Assembly: GCA_963773765.1 (NCBI GenBank)
Contig: CAVZCC010000001.1
Location: forward strand, 124,001-188,000
Source of the DNA: CAVZCC01 sp963773765
GTDB lineage: Bacteria > Actinomycetota > Acidimicrobiia > Acidimicrobiales > Microtrichaceae
DNA: 64,000 bases
Direction: 5' to 3'
Shown: positions 1 through 8,746 of the stretch, one piece after another
Numbering within the stretch: position 1 is the first letter of the stretch
Layout of the letters: every line of letters begins with the position of its first letter
Translations under genes and position numbers: made by a program
The notes under the pieces: generated by a model
Seen by the model: the letters and a program-made list of their open reading frames with translations, nothing else
Databases searched by the model: none
Told to the model about the DNA's origin: nothing

Positions 1-54
1 GAGATCGCCGACCTCCGCCTCGCCGCCGAGGAGCACGTCGGCTCGATGCCCTAG
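1..54 (+). CDS. C-terminal end of an unidentified protein (partial)
   Basis: Only the last 17 codons and a TAG stop lie inside the window; the frame is open from the first base. The visible residues (EIADLRLAAEEHVGSMP) are too few to assign a family. The gene runs in the same direction as the MMPL exporter that starts 97 bases later, so the two could be co-transcribed. Nothing in the gap looks like a strong terminator. Confidence 0.45.
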   Translation, partial: EIADLRLAAEEHVGSMP

Positions 55-150
55 GGCGTGGGCCCGGGCCCGGACCCCGGGGCCGTTTCTTCATCCGGGG
101 GCCGGCCACGCCGATAGGTCACTGACGTCCTGACCCCGGGGGGTTCCGTC

Positions 151-2544
151 GTGACCGACCGTTCGAGCGGTGTGCAACTCAAGGGCCTGGGGCGGATGGG
201 CCGGTTCGTGTCCCGCCACCACCGGTGGTTCGCCCTGGTCTGGCTCGCCGTGCTGGTCGTCGTCGGGTACCTCGGGCTGGCCAACCAGAACGCGCTCTCC
301 AACAACTTCCGCGTGCCCGGGACGGACTCCCAGCAGGCGTACGACCTGCTCAACCAGCGCTTCAGCTCCCAGAACAACGCCACGGCGACCGTGGTGTTCG
401 TCGCCGGCAAGGGTGAGCAGCTCACCAGCCCGGCGGCCACCAGGGCCGTCTCGGACGCCGTGACGGCCATGGGGAAGGTGAAGGGCGTCACGTCGGTGTC
501 GGACCCCCTGTCCACCGACCCCCGGGAGGCCGTGGAGAAGGTGGCCGGCTCCCTGCCCGCGGCGGAGGCCGCCGTGGCCGAGGACCTGGCCAGGGCGCTC
601 CCGCCCACCGTGTCCGACGACGGCCGCGTCGCGGTGTCGACGGTGACCTACGACGCCACGCTCCCGGAGCTGATGGACCGGTACGCGGTCCAGGCCAAGG
701 TGGCCGCCACGGACTACGAGAACCCCTACTCGTCCCTGCACCGGGTGGTGGAGGAGCTCCGGGGCTCCGGCGTGGAGGTCGTGATCGGCGGGCAGGTGGC
801 CGACACCTGGAACCTGCCGGTCAGCTGGTGGGCGAACAACGCCGACGAGGTCGGCCTCGGCCTGGGCGCCCTGCTGCTGGTGGTGGCGTTCGGATCGCTG
901 TTCGGCATGGCGGTCCCCATCGTGACCGCCCTGGTGGGGGCCCTGACCGCCGGCTCCATGGTGTACCTCCTGGCCAGCGTGGTGGACGTGTCCGTGGCCG
1001 CCCCGCCCGTCACCCTCATGATCAGCATCGGCGTGGGCCTCGACTACTCGTTGCTCATCGTGACCCGCTACCGACAGTTCATCGCCGAGGGGCGCGAGCC
1101 CCACGACGCCGCCGGGTTGGCCATGGCCACCTCCGGCAAGGCCGCGCTGTTCGCCGGGCTGACCGTGTGCATCGCCCTGCTCGGGCTGATGGTGGTGCCG
1201 ATCCCGCTGGTCCGCACCCTGGGCCTGGCCGCGGCGGTGGGCGTCATGGTCATGGTCGTGGCCGCCATGACCCTCCTGCCGGCGTTGTTGGGCTTTGCCG
1301 GGGCCCGGATCGACCGGGTCATGCTGGGCCGGCGCACCGTCGTGGAGGAGCACCCGGAGGCCAGCTTCTGGGGCCGCTTCGCCACCGGGATGTCCCGCCG
1401 CCCGTGGGTGGCCCTGGGAGTCGGCCTGGTGGTGCTGCTCGCGCTCGCCGTGCCGTTCGTCCGCATGCAGTTCGGCATGCCCGGCGACGGTTCGTTGCCC
1501 ACGGACCTGTCCCAGCAGCGGGCCTTCACCCTCACCTCGGACGCCTTCGGGCCCGGCTCCAACGGCCCCCTGGTGGTGGTGGCCGGCCTGGACGAGGCCG
1601 TCCCCTACGAGCAGGCACTCGAGAAGCTGGCCAAGGTCAACACCGCCGTGGCCGCGCTGCAGCCGCCCGGCACGGTGAAGGGCATCGAGTACTCCCTCGG
1701 GCCCATCCCCAACGACGCGGCGCGGACCTCCGCGGTCATCTACGAGGTGATCGTCGACGCCGAGCCGGACAGCCGGACCACCCAGCAGCTGGTCACGGAC
1801 CTCCGTGAGCGACTGGCCACGGCCACCGCGGGCTCGGGCATCAGCGCCCACGTCGGCGGCGAGACCGCGACCCTGATCGACCTGACCGACCGGGTGACGA
1901 CCTACCTGCCGCTGGTGATCGGCGCCGTGGTGCTGGGGGCCTTCCTGCTCCTGGTCCTGGTGTTCCGGTCCATCCTCGTGCCGTTGAAGGCCTCGGTCAT
2001 GAACCTGATCTCCATCGGAGCGGCGTACGGCGTGGTGGTGATCGTGTTCCAGTGGGGCTGGGGCAAGGGCCTGGTCGGCCTGCAGGAGACCATCCCCATC
2101 GTGAGCTTCGTCCCACTGGTGATGTTCGTGATCCTCTTCGGCCTGTCCATGGACTACGAGGTGTTCCTCATGAGCCGGATCAAGGAGGAGTGGGACACCA
2201 CCGGTGACCCCCGCCGATCCGTGGTCCTGGGGGTGGCCGGCACCGCCCGCGTCATCACCACCGCGGCGCTGATCATGATGGCGGTGTTCCTGGCCTTCGT
2301 GACCAACGCCGATCCGACGGTGAAGCTGATCGGCTTCGGCATGGCCGTGGCCGTGCTCCTGGACTCCACCATCGTGCGGATGGTCCTGGTGCCGGCGGTG
2401 ATGGAACTGCTGGGCAAGCGGGCATGGTGGTTCCCGCGCTGGCTGGAGTGGCTGCCCCGGCTCAACGTGGAGGGGACGGTCCCACCGCCGCCCGAGCCGC
2501 CGGCGGAGGCGGCCCAGGAGCGGGAACCGGAGCTGGTGGGCTGA
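151..2544 (+). CDS. MMPL/RND-family membrane transporter
   Basis: This 797-residue protein has the duplicated RND plan of MMPL lipid exporters: one N-terminal membrane helix (about residues 27-45), a periplasmic loop, a bundle of helices, then a second copy of the same layout. The two Asp-Tyr pairs that carry protons in MmpL proteins are visible in GVGLDYSLLIV (D298/Y299) and GLSMDYEVFLM (D668/Y669). The family exports lipids or other hydrophobic molecules using proton motive force, so a role in envelope lipid export is inferred. The substrate cannot be read from the sequence. The start is GTG, and the C-terminus is a short proline- and glutamate-rich tail. It ends directly against the stop of the convergent thioredoxin gene. 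Confidence 0.93.
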   Translation: MTDRSSGVQLKGLGRMGRFVSRHHRWFALVWLAVLVVVGYLGLANQNALSNNFRVPGTDSQQAYDLLNQRFSSQNNATATVVFVAGKGEQLTSPAATRAVSDAVTAMGKVKGVTSVSDPLSTDPREAVEKVAGSLPAAEAAVAEDLARALPPTVSDDGRVAVSTVTYDATLPELMDRYAVQAKVAATDYENPYSSLHRVVEELRGSGVEVVIGGQVADTWNLPVSWWANNADEVGLGLGALLLVVAFGSLFGMAVPIVTALVGALTAGSMVYLLASVVDVSVAAPPVTLMISIGVGLDYSLLIVTRYRQFIAEGREPHDAAGLAMATSGKAALFAGLTVCIALLGLMVVPIPLVRTLGLAAAVGVMVMVVAAMTLLPALLGFAGARIDRVMLGRRTVVEEHPEASFWGRFATGMSRRPWVALGVGLVVLLALAVPFVRMQFGMPGDGSLPTDLSQQRAFTLTSDAFGPGSNGPLVVVAGLDEAVPYEQALEKLAKVNTAVAALQPPGTVKGIEYSLGPIPNDAARTSAVIYEVIVDAEPDSRTTQQLVTDLRERLATATAGSGISAHVGGETATLIDLTDRVTTYLPLVIGAVVLGAFLLLVLVFRSILVPLKASVMNLISIGAAYGVVVIVFQWGWGKGLVGLQETIPIVSFVPLVMFVILFGLSMDYEVFLMSRIKEEWDTTGDPRRSVVLGVAGTARVITTAALIMMAVFLAFVTNADPTVKLIGFGMAVAVLLDSTIVRMVLVPAVMELLGKRAWWFPRWLEWLPRLNVEGTVPPPPEPPAEAAQEREPELVG

Positions 2545-2904
2545 TCAGGCCGGGGCGTCCACCTGCTTGCGGACCTCCTCCATGTCCAGGCCCTCGGCCT
2601 GGGTGATGAGGTCGTCCAGCGCCGCCTTGGGCAGCGACCCGGGCTGGGAGAACAGCAGGATGCCGTCCCGGAAGATCATGAGCGTCGGGATGGACATGAT
2701 CTGCAGGGCGCCGGCCAGGTGCTGCTCGGCCTCGGTGTCCACCTTGGCGAAGGTGATCGCCGGGTGCTCCTCGGACGCGGCCTCGAAGATGGGGGCGAAG
2801 GAGCGGCACGGGCCGCACCATGAGGCCCAGAAGTCCACCAGGACGATGCCGTCGCCGTTGACGGTGCTCTCGAAGTCGGCGCCGGTGAGGTTGATCGTGC
2901 TCAT
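2545..2904 (-). CDS. trxA: Thioredoxin
   Basis: This is a 119-residue single-domain thioredoxin fold with the classical redox site WCGPC (C30 and C33), the buried Asp of VLVDFWASW, and the cis-proline segment SIPTLMIF. It should act as a cytoplasmic dithiol reductant. The ATG start has a GGGAG Shine-Dalgarno motif just upstream. Its promoter carries the operator ATACCC-N4-GGGTAT directly over the -10 box, the same site found at the csoR-like gene near 16.7 kb. I therefore infer control by that repressor, which makes it a stress-inducible thioredoxin and probably not the housekeeping copy. Its stop abuts the stop of the MMPL gene. Confidence 0.95.
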   Translation of the reverse strand: MSTINLTGADFESTVNGDGIVLVDFWASWCGPCRSFAPIFEAASEEHPAITFAKVDTEAEQHLAGALQIMSIPTLMIFRDGILLFSQPGSLPKAALDDLITQAEGLDMEEVRKQVDAPA

Positions 2905-2949
2905 CTACTGCTCCCGTTCAGGGCTGGGGGGTGTGGGTCAGGTCGTCCA

Positions 2950-2973
2950 ACCAGTATACCCCCATGGGTATTC
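2950..2973 (-). promoter_or_regulatory. CsoR/CstR-type operator over the thioredoxin -10 box
   Basis: Positions 2956-2971 read ATACCC-CCAT-GGGTAT, an inverted repeat with 6-bp arms and a 4-bp spacer. On the minus strand the right arm runs into TATACT, a good -10 box for the thioredoxin gene. Arms, spacer length and overlap with the -10 box match the site at 16709-16724 upstream of the csoR-like gene. Repressor binding here would block RNA polymerase. Confidence 0.75.
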
Positions 2974-2994
2974 CGGAGCGACCACCGGGCCCGC

Positions 2995-4419
2995 TCATTC
3001 CGGCGTCCCCTCCACCAGGTGCTGAGCAGCCTCTCCGGCGGCGGAGCGGAGCTCGGCGATGCCGTCCGCGATGCCGGCGGCCAGGACGTCCACGTCCGCG
3101 CCGTGGTCCAGGTCCCCGGTGACGCCGAAGGCCAGGTGGCCGTTGTAGGACAGGATGGCCGTGCCCACCCGGAGCCCGTAGGAGATGGGCACGTACGGGA
3201 GGTACTCGAGCATCTCCCGCCCCAGGCAGTACAGCGGGAACTGCGGCCCCGGCACGTTGGTGGTGACGGTGCTGATGGAGCGCTGGGTGGCCAGGCGCTG
3301 TGCCCGGAGGCCGGCCCGGGACACCAGGCCGACCACCGCCGGTGGGGCCAGGTTGCCGATGTGGGTCACCATCTCCGCGGCCTCGGCCATGTGTGAGCCC
3401 TTGAGCTCGCCCATGCGGCGCTGCACCTCCACCAGGCGGTCCACCGGGTCCTTCACCTCCACCGGCAGGTCCAGCAGCAGGCCCGACACACGGTTGTCCG
3501 GCGACCCCTCGCCGTCGGCGCCCCGGACCGACACCGGCACCAGCGACCGCACCTCCGTGGTGTCGGGGTCGTCGCCCCGGTGTTCCAGCAGGGTCCGGTA
3601 GCCCCCCGCCACGGCGGCCAGCACCACGTCGTTCACCGTGCCGCCCAGCGTCTGGCGGATGTCCCGGACGTGGTCGAACGGCACCGAGCTGTGGGACCAG
3701 ACGCGGTGGGGGCCGATGCCCCCCTCGATCGACGAGTGCGGCGTGTACGTGAGGCGCCGCAGCATGCGTCCCATGCCGGCGGCCAACTGGCCCGCCCGCT
3801 GCGCCGTGGCCCGGGGGTCGGCGACCAGGTGGGGGATCTGCCCCACCAGCTGCAGCGAGTCGTGCACCAGCCCCGACCATGCGTCGAGCACGAGCTCCGG
3901 TGCCGAGGGCTGCCGCGCCGGGCTCCAGGACTGCGCCACGGGACGCTCCGCGTCCGGCTCCAGGTCCAGCAGCACGGTCAGCAGCCCCACGCCGGCGATC
4001 CCGTCCACCATGCAGTGGTGGATCTTGAACACGAGCGCCCACCGGTCGTCGTCGAGGCCCTCCACCAGCCACGTCTCCCACAGGGGGCGGTTGCGGTCCA
4101 GGGACTGCGACATGAGCCGGCCCATGAGCTGGTGCAGCTCGGCGTCTCCGCCCGGGGCCGGCAACGCGGTGTGCCGCAGGTGGAAGTCGAGGTGGAAGTG
4201 CGGGTCGTCCACCCAGACCGGTCGACCCAGTTCCAGCGGGACGGGTTGGACCCGCTGGCGGTAGCGGGGGATCAGGTGGAGCTTGGCCGCGATCAGGTCC
4301 CGGAGCTCGTCCAGCGACGGCGGCTCGCCCCGGAACGTGCACACCCCGGCGATGTGCATGTGCGACGTCTCGTCCTCCAGGTGGAGGAACTCGGCGTCCA
4401 GTGTGCTCATCCGGTCCAT
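2995..4419 (-). CDS. WS/DGAT family O-acyltransferase (wax ester/triacylglycerol synthase)
   Basis: This 474-residue protein begins with the family hallmark MDRMSTLDAEFLHLED. It carries the catalytic motif HHCMVDG at residues 134-140 (HHxxxDG), followed by the C-terminal WES domain, which includes a PLYCLGREM segment. The enzymes transfer acyl groups from acyl-CoA to diacylglycerol or fatty alcohols to make storage lipid at the membrane surface. The length fits the family (about 450-480 residues). It sits 37 bases downstream of the SDR/DUF2867 gene on the same strand and is probably co-transcribed with it. Triacylglycerol versus wax ester preference cannot be told from sequence. Confidence 0.93.
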   Translation of the reverse strand: MDRMSTLDAEFLHLEDETSHMHIAGVCTFRGEPPSLDELRDLIAAKLHLIPRYRQRVQPVPLELGRPVWVDDPHFHLDFHLRHTALPAPGGDAELHQLMGRLMSQSLDRNRPLWETWLVEGLDDDRWALVFKIHHCMVDGIAGVGLLTVLLDLEPDAERPVAQSWSPARQPSAPELVLDAWSGLVHDSLQLVGQIPHLVADPRATAQRAGQLAAGMGRMLRRLTYTPHSSIEGGIGPHRVWSHSSVPFDHVRDIRQTLGGTVNDVVLAAVAGGYRTLLEHRGDDPDTTEVRSLVPVSVRGADGEGSPDNRVSGLLLDLPVEVKDPVDRLVEVQRRMGELKGSHMAEAAEMVTHIGNLAPPAVVGLVSRAGLRAQRLATQRSISTVTTNVPGPQFPLYCLGREMLEYLPYVPISYGLRVGTAILSYNGHLAFGVTGDLDHGADVDVLAAGIADGIAELRSAAGEAAQHLVEGTPE

Positions 4420-4456
4420 GGCGGCCCCCTGGTCGGCGGTGCGTGCACCACCGAAA

Positions 4457-5971
4457 CTAACTGCCCGGGACGGCCCTTGCGTCGGCAACTCCGGTGCCGG
4501 TGGGAGTGCCGGCCCGATCCTGCTCGGCCGCGTGGGCCAGGTTGCGCAGCATGTCCTCGAACACGATGCCGTGGAAGGGCAGCACGCTCCACCAGTAGAC
4601 CTGTCCGGCCAGCCCCCGGGGGAGGAACAGGGCGTGCTGGTGCAGGACCGACCGGCTGCCGTCACGGGGGTCGGGCTCGATGCGGAACTCCAGCCATGCC
4701 TCCCCGGGCAGGCGCATCTCGGCCCGGAGCCGGAGCAGCCGGGGACGCTCCAGCTCCTCCACCCGCCAGAAGTCGACCGCCTCGCCCACGTTGAGGACGT
4801 CGGGGTGGCGCCGGCCCCGGCGCAGGCCCACGCCGCCCACCAGCCGGTCGAGCAGGCCCCGCACCGCCCAGGCCAGCTTCCAGGAGTACCAGCCACGCTC
4901 CCCACCGATGCCCTCGACCGCCCGCCACACCACGTCCGGCGGTGCGTCCACCTCCCGGGAGCGCTCGTCCCGGTAGGCACTGCCGCCGCTCCAGTCCGGG
5001 TCCATCGGCATGGGGTCGGACGGCGCTCCGGCCCAGCTGGCACCGGACCAGCGGGTGGCGACGTCCAGGTTGCGGATGCGGGCCAGCGCCAGGCGCACGG
5101 CGTCGTCGAAGCCGACGGGGTCGACGTCGACGAAGCCGTCGATGTCGGACTCGCCGGCCACCACCGAGTTGCGCAGCGACTCGATCAGGGGCTGGGCCAG
5201 GGCCTTGGGCACCGGCGTCACCACGTTGACCCACTGGCTGGACAACCAGGGCGACAGCACGGGAACCGGGATGATCACCCGTCGCCGCAGCCCGGCGATC
5301 CGGGCGTAGCGCTGCATCATGTCCCGGTAGGTCAGGACGTCGGGTCCCGCGATGTCGAAGCGGCGGTTGGTGCCCTCCGGCATCGTCGCGCTGCCCACCA
5401 GGTAGCTGAGCACGTCCCGGACCGCGATGGGCTGCACCCGTGAGGTCACCCACCGGGGGGTGACCATGATCGGCAGGCGCTCGGTCAGGTACCGCAGCAT
5501 CTCGAAGCTGGCGCTGCCACTGCCGATGATCACGCCGGCCTGCAGCACCACCGCCGGCACCGGGCCGTCCAGCAGGATCTGTCCCACCTCGGCCCGGGAG
5601 GCCAGGTGGGGGGAGGCGGTCTCGTCCGATCCCGGTCGGAGCCCACCCAGGTAGACGATGCGCCGCACCCCGGCCGCCGCCGCAGCACGGGCCAGGTTGG
5701 AGGCGGCACGGCGGTCCCGTTCCTCGAAGTCACCGCCCGAGCCGATGGCGTGGACCAGGTAGTAGACGAGGTCCACCCCCTCCATGGCCCGGTCCAGGTC
5801 CGCCCGGTCCAGGGCGTCGCCCTGCACGATCTCGGTCCGTGCCGCCCAGTCGACGTCGCGGAGCTTGTCCGGGCTGCGGGTGAGGCAGCGCACCCGGTGG
5901 CCCGCGTCCAGCAGCATCGGGGCGAGCCGGCCACCGATGTATCCGGTGGCGCCGGTCAGGAGGATGCGCAC
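4457..5971 (-). CDS. SDR-family NAD(P)-binding protein fused to DUF2867
   Basis: This is a 504-residue two-domain protein. Residues 1 to about 300 form an atypical/extended SDR domain with GATGYIG (residues 7-13) for dinucleotide binding, of the NmrA/complex-I-39K-like type. The last 180 residues match the DUF2867 (SRPBCC-like) domain often fused to such SDRs (for example the WWSVLPFHGIVF segment). The exact reaction is unknown; a lipid- or redox-linked role is inferred from the downstream WS/DGAT gene. The start is GTG with TACCCT seven bases upstream and no Shine-Dalgarno motif, so the mRNA is probably leaderless. It is divergent from the monooxygenase gene. Confidence 0.85.
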   Translation of the reverse strand: MRILLTGATGYIGGRLAPMLLDAGHRVRCLTRSPDKLRDVDWAARTEIVQGDALDRADLDRAMEGVDLVYYLVHAIGSGGDFEERDRRAASNLARAAAAAGVRRIVYLGGLRPGSDETASPHLASRAEVGQILLDGPVPAVVLQAGVIIGSGSASFEMLRYLTERLPIMVTPRWVTSRVQPIAVRDVLSYLVGSATMPEGTNRRFDIAGPDVLTYRDMMQRYARIAGLRRRVIIPVPVLSPWLSSQWVNVVTPVPKALAQPLIESLRNSVVAGESDIDGFVDVDPVGFDDAVRLALARIRNLDVATRWSGASWAGAPSDPMPMDPDWSGGSAYRDERSREVDAPPDVVWRAVEGIGGERGWYSWKLAWAVRGLLDRLVGGVGLRRGRRHPDVLNVGEAVDFWRVEELERPRLLRLRAEMRLPGEAWLEFRIEPDPRDGSRSVLHQHALFLPRGLAGQVYWWSVLPFHGIVFEDMLRNLAHAAEQDRAGTPTGTGVADARAVPGS

Positions 5972-5978
5972 CTGTCAC

Positions 5979-5984
5979 AGGGTA
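5979..5984 (-). promoter_or_regulatory. TANNNT -10 box for leaderless SDR/DUF2867 gene
   Basis: On the minus strand TACCCT ends seven bases before the GTG at 5971 and no Shine-Dalgarno motif intervenes. This places the transcription start at or next to the start codon. Confidence 0.55.
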
Positions 5985-6040
5985 CGGCGCCCACCGGTAA
6001 CCTCGGCGTCGGCCCGTCCCGGGGGTAGGAGGAGGACGCC

Positions 6041-7615
6041 ATGGCGGTCGCATCGACCAACTCGTCACGCATGACATCTGGGGACCGGACCGGGTACGGC
6101 GGCTCGGGCGAGCAGGAGCGCGCCGACGCGGTGCGCCGTGCCCTGGCGGGTGGTGCTCCCTCGCCCCGGGTGGCCATCCTGGGCGCCGGCGCCGGTGGGC
6201 TGTGCATGGCGATCCGGCTCCGCCAGGCCGGCATCGACACCTTCACCATCTACGAGAAGTCCGACGGCGTGGGCGGCACCTGGCGTGACAACACGTACCC
6301 GGGCGCGGCCTGTGACGTTCCCAGCCACCTGTACAGCTTCTCGTTCGCGTCCAAGAACGACTGGACCCGCAAGTTCGCCGAGCAGCCCGAGATCCTGGCC
6401 TACTTCGAGTCCCTGGTGGACCGCTACGACCTGGGGCCGCACCTCAGGTTCGGCACCGAGGTGACCGAGGCCCACTACGACGACGGCGCGGGCACCTGGA
6501 CCCTGCAGACCACCGGCGACGAGCCGACGGTGACCGCGGACGTGGTGGTCAGCGGGCTGGGCCAGCTGAACCGGCCGTACATCCCGCCCATCCCCGGCCT
6601 GGACTCGTTCGGCGGCACCGTGTTCCACTCCGCTCGATGGGACCACGACCACGACCTGCGGGGCGAGCGCGTGGGCGTGGTCGGCATCGGTGCCAGCGCC
6701 ATCCAGTTCGTACCCCGCGTGGCCCAGGTGGCCCGCCACACCGTCCTGTTCCAGCGCAGCTCCAACTACGTGGCCCCCAAGGCGGACCGCCCGTTCCGGC
6801 CCTGGGAGCGGTGGGCCCTGGCCCACGTCCCCGGCCTGCAACGGGCCTACCGGGAGTCCATCTACTGGCGCCTGGAGGCCCGCTTCGCGGTCATGCGCAA
6901 GCGCAGCCGGCTCGGTGGCTTCATGGAGCAGCAGTTCCGCAAGCAGCTCCGCCCCCTGGTGTCGGAGCGGTTGCCCGAGGAGGCGGTCCTCCCGGACTAC
7001 CCGCCCGGGTGCAAGCGCATCCTCATCGCCAACGACTGGTACCCCACCCTGCTGCGGCCGGACGTGGACGTGGTGACCTCCGGCGTGGAGCGCGTCACCG
7101 AGGACGCGATCGTGACCGCGGACGGCACCGAGCACCCGGTGGACACGATCATCTTCGGCACCGGGTTCCGCACCACGGAGTTCCTGTCGCCGCTCAAGGT
7201 CACCGGACGGGGCGGACGGGACCTCAACGAGGTCTGGGCCGACGGCGCCCGGGCCTACCTGGGGCTCAGCGTGCCCGGGTTCCCGAACCTGTTCATGCTC
7301 TACGGCCCCAACACCAACCTGGGCCACAACTCCATCCTGTTCATGATCGAGCAGCAGGTCGGCTACGCGCTGCGGCTGGTGGAGGAGAAGGTCCTGCGGG
7401 GACTGCGCTCGGTGGACGTGCGACCCGCCGCGGCGGACCGCTTCGACGCCGAGGTGCAGGCCGCGGCCGCGGACACCGTGTGGGCCGAGGACTGCCACAG
7501 CTGGTACAAGACCGACGCCGGACGCATCACCAACAACTGGACCGCCCACACCACCGAGTACCGCAGACGCCTGTCGCACCCGGACCTGTCGGCCTGGGAC
7601 CTGGAACCGGCGTGA
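6041..7615 (+). CDS. Flavin-containing monooxygenase, Baeyer-Villiger type
   Basis: This 524-residue class B flavoprotein has an N-terminal FAD motif (GAGAGG), the Baeyer-Villiger fingerprint FxGxxxHxxxW seen as FGGTVFHSARW at about residues 190-200, and a second Rossmann motif GIGASA for NADPH. Such enzymes insert oxygen next to ketones or oxidise heteroatoms; the substrate is not predictable. The ATG start has an AGGAGGA Shine-Dalgarno motif. The stop overlaps the GTG of the next gene (GTGA), so the two are translationally coupled, and the DapB-like partner probably acts in the same catabolic step series. Confidence 0.92.
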   Translation: MAVASTNSSRMTSGDRTGYGGSGEQERADAVRRALAGGAPSPRVAILGAGAGGLCMAIRLRQAGIDTFTIYEKSDGVGGTWRDNTYPGAACDVPSHLYSFSFASKNDWTRKFAEQPEILAYFESLVDRYDLGPHLRFGTEVTEAHYDDGAGTWTLQTTGDEPTVTADVVVSGLGQLNRPYIPPIPGLDSFGGTVFHSARWDHDHDLRGERVGVVGIGASAIQFVPRVAQVARHTVLFQRSSNYVAPKADRPFRPWERWALAHVPGLQRAYRESIYWRLEARFAVMRKRSRLGGFMEQQFRKQLRPLVSERLPEEAVLPDYPPGCKRILIANDWYPTLLRPDVDVVTSGVERVTEDAIVTADGTEHPVDTIIFGTGFRTTEFLSPLKVTGRGGRDLNEVWADGARAYLGLSVPGFPNLFMLYGPNTNLGHNSILFMIEQQVGYALRLVEEKVLRGLRSVDVRPAAADRFDAEVQAAAADTVWAEDCHSWYKTDAGRITNNWTAHTTEYRRRLSHPDLSAWDLEPA

Positions 7616-8659
7616 CCATCCGCGTGCTGCAGTGGGCCACCGGCAACGTGGGCCGCAACGCGGTGGAGGGCGTGCTGTCGCACCCGGACCTGGAGCTGGT
7701 CGGTGCGTTCGTGTACTCGCCGGACAAGGTCGGCCGCGACGTCGGCGAGCTGTGCGGGACCGGGCCGGTCGGGGTGGTTGCGGTCGGGTCGCTGGACGAC
7801 GTGGTGGCCCTGGCGCCCGACTGCGTGGTCTACGCCCCGATGCTGGCCGACCAGGACGAGATCCGGGCGCTGCTGCGGGCCGGCATCGACGTCGTCACCC
7901 CGGTGGGCTGGTTCTTCGTGGGCGACTCGCCCGCCGTGGCCGAGACCCAGGCCGCCTGCCTGGCCGGGGGAGCCACCCTGCACGGCACCGGGATCCATCC
8001 CGGCGGCATCACCGAGCAGCTGCCGCTGGTGCTGTCCGGGTTCTGCCGCGATGTGCGCCATGTCCGGTCCGAGGAGTTCTCCGACCTCCGCACCTACGCC
8101 ACCGAGTTCGTGGTCCGGGACATCATGCTGTTCGGCCGCACGCCCGGAGGAGGCCGTGGCCAGCCCCATGGTCGACCTGCTGGGCGACGGGTTCGGCCAG
8201 TCCATCCGCCTGGTGGCCCAGGGGCTGGGGTGGGACCTGGACCCGGAGCTCACCACCAGCCACGAGATGGCCGTGGCGACCGCGCCGATCGACACCCCCG
8301 TGGGCGTGATCGACGTGGGGACGGTGGCGGCGCAACGCTTCACGTGGACCGGGACCGTCGGCGGCGTGCCCCGGGTCTCGGCCAGGGTGAACTGGTTCAT
8401 GGGCGAGGAGCACCTGGACCCGTCCTGGTCCTTCGGGCCGGAGGGCGAGCGCTTCGAGGTGGAGCTGGACGCCGTGCCCCCGGTGCGGACGGTCTTCCAC
8501 GGGTTCCAGCCCCCCACGCTGGACACGGACCTGTCCCGCAACGAGGGCATCGTGGCCACGGCCATGCACTGCGTGAACTCGGTGCCCTACGTGGTGGCGG
8601 CCGAGCCCGGGATCCGGACCTACCTGGACCTGCCGCTCATGCCCGGTCGCGGCACCTGA
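7612..8659 (+). CDS. Dihydrodipicolinate reductase-like (DapB-like) oxidoreductase, frame broken
   Basis: The N-terminal Rossmann domain starts MTIRVLQWATGNVGRNAV and the C-terminal half continues in the next frame (EEAVASPMVDLLGDGFGQ onward), giving about 348 residues. This matches the DapB-like NAD(P)H-dependent oxidoreductases common in actinobacteria beside monooxygenases; they are not the lysine-pathway enzyme. One extra base at 8145/8146 shifts the frame: reading the codon as CCC or CCG restores T-P-E-E-A. I regard this as a consensus error or mixed allele and not a decayed gene. The GTG start overlaps the monooxygenase stop. A 49-bp perfect palindrome follows the gene. Confidence 0.8.
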
Positions 8660-8673
8660 CCCCCGGCTCCGGA

Positions 8674-8722
8674 CGAATAGGGGTCGTCGCGGCCCTCGGA
8701 GGGCCGCGACGACCCCTATTCG
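8674..8722. terminator. Perfect 49-bp palindrome between convergent genes
   Basis: The two arms are 24 bp each, perfectly complementary, around a single central base at 8698. The RNA would form a very stable hairpin from either strand. It sits between the stop of the DapB-like gene (8659) and the stop of the convergent CrtC-like gene (8747), so a bidirectional terminator is the simplest role. There is no T-tract on either side. Confidence 0.7.
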
Positions 8723-8746
8723 CCGGCGGGCGGGGGGCGGCGGGGG

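Noticed and set aside
91..1851. A 586-residue open frame antisense to the MMPL gene
   Set aside because: Composition is dominated by Gly/His/Arg/Pro as in other antisense shadows, whereas the MMPL frame has clear helices and family motifs.
2545..2821. A 119-residue frame (2462-2821, minus) overlapping the thioredoxin
   Set aside because: It shares bases with trxA in another frame and has no family motif; trxA has WCGPC and a good start.
7612..8659. Programmed ribosomal frameshift in the DapB-like gene
   Set aside because: No slippery heptamer or downstream stem is present, and the same type of extra base is found in many other genes.
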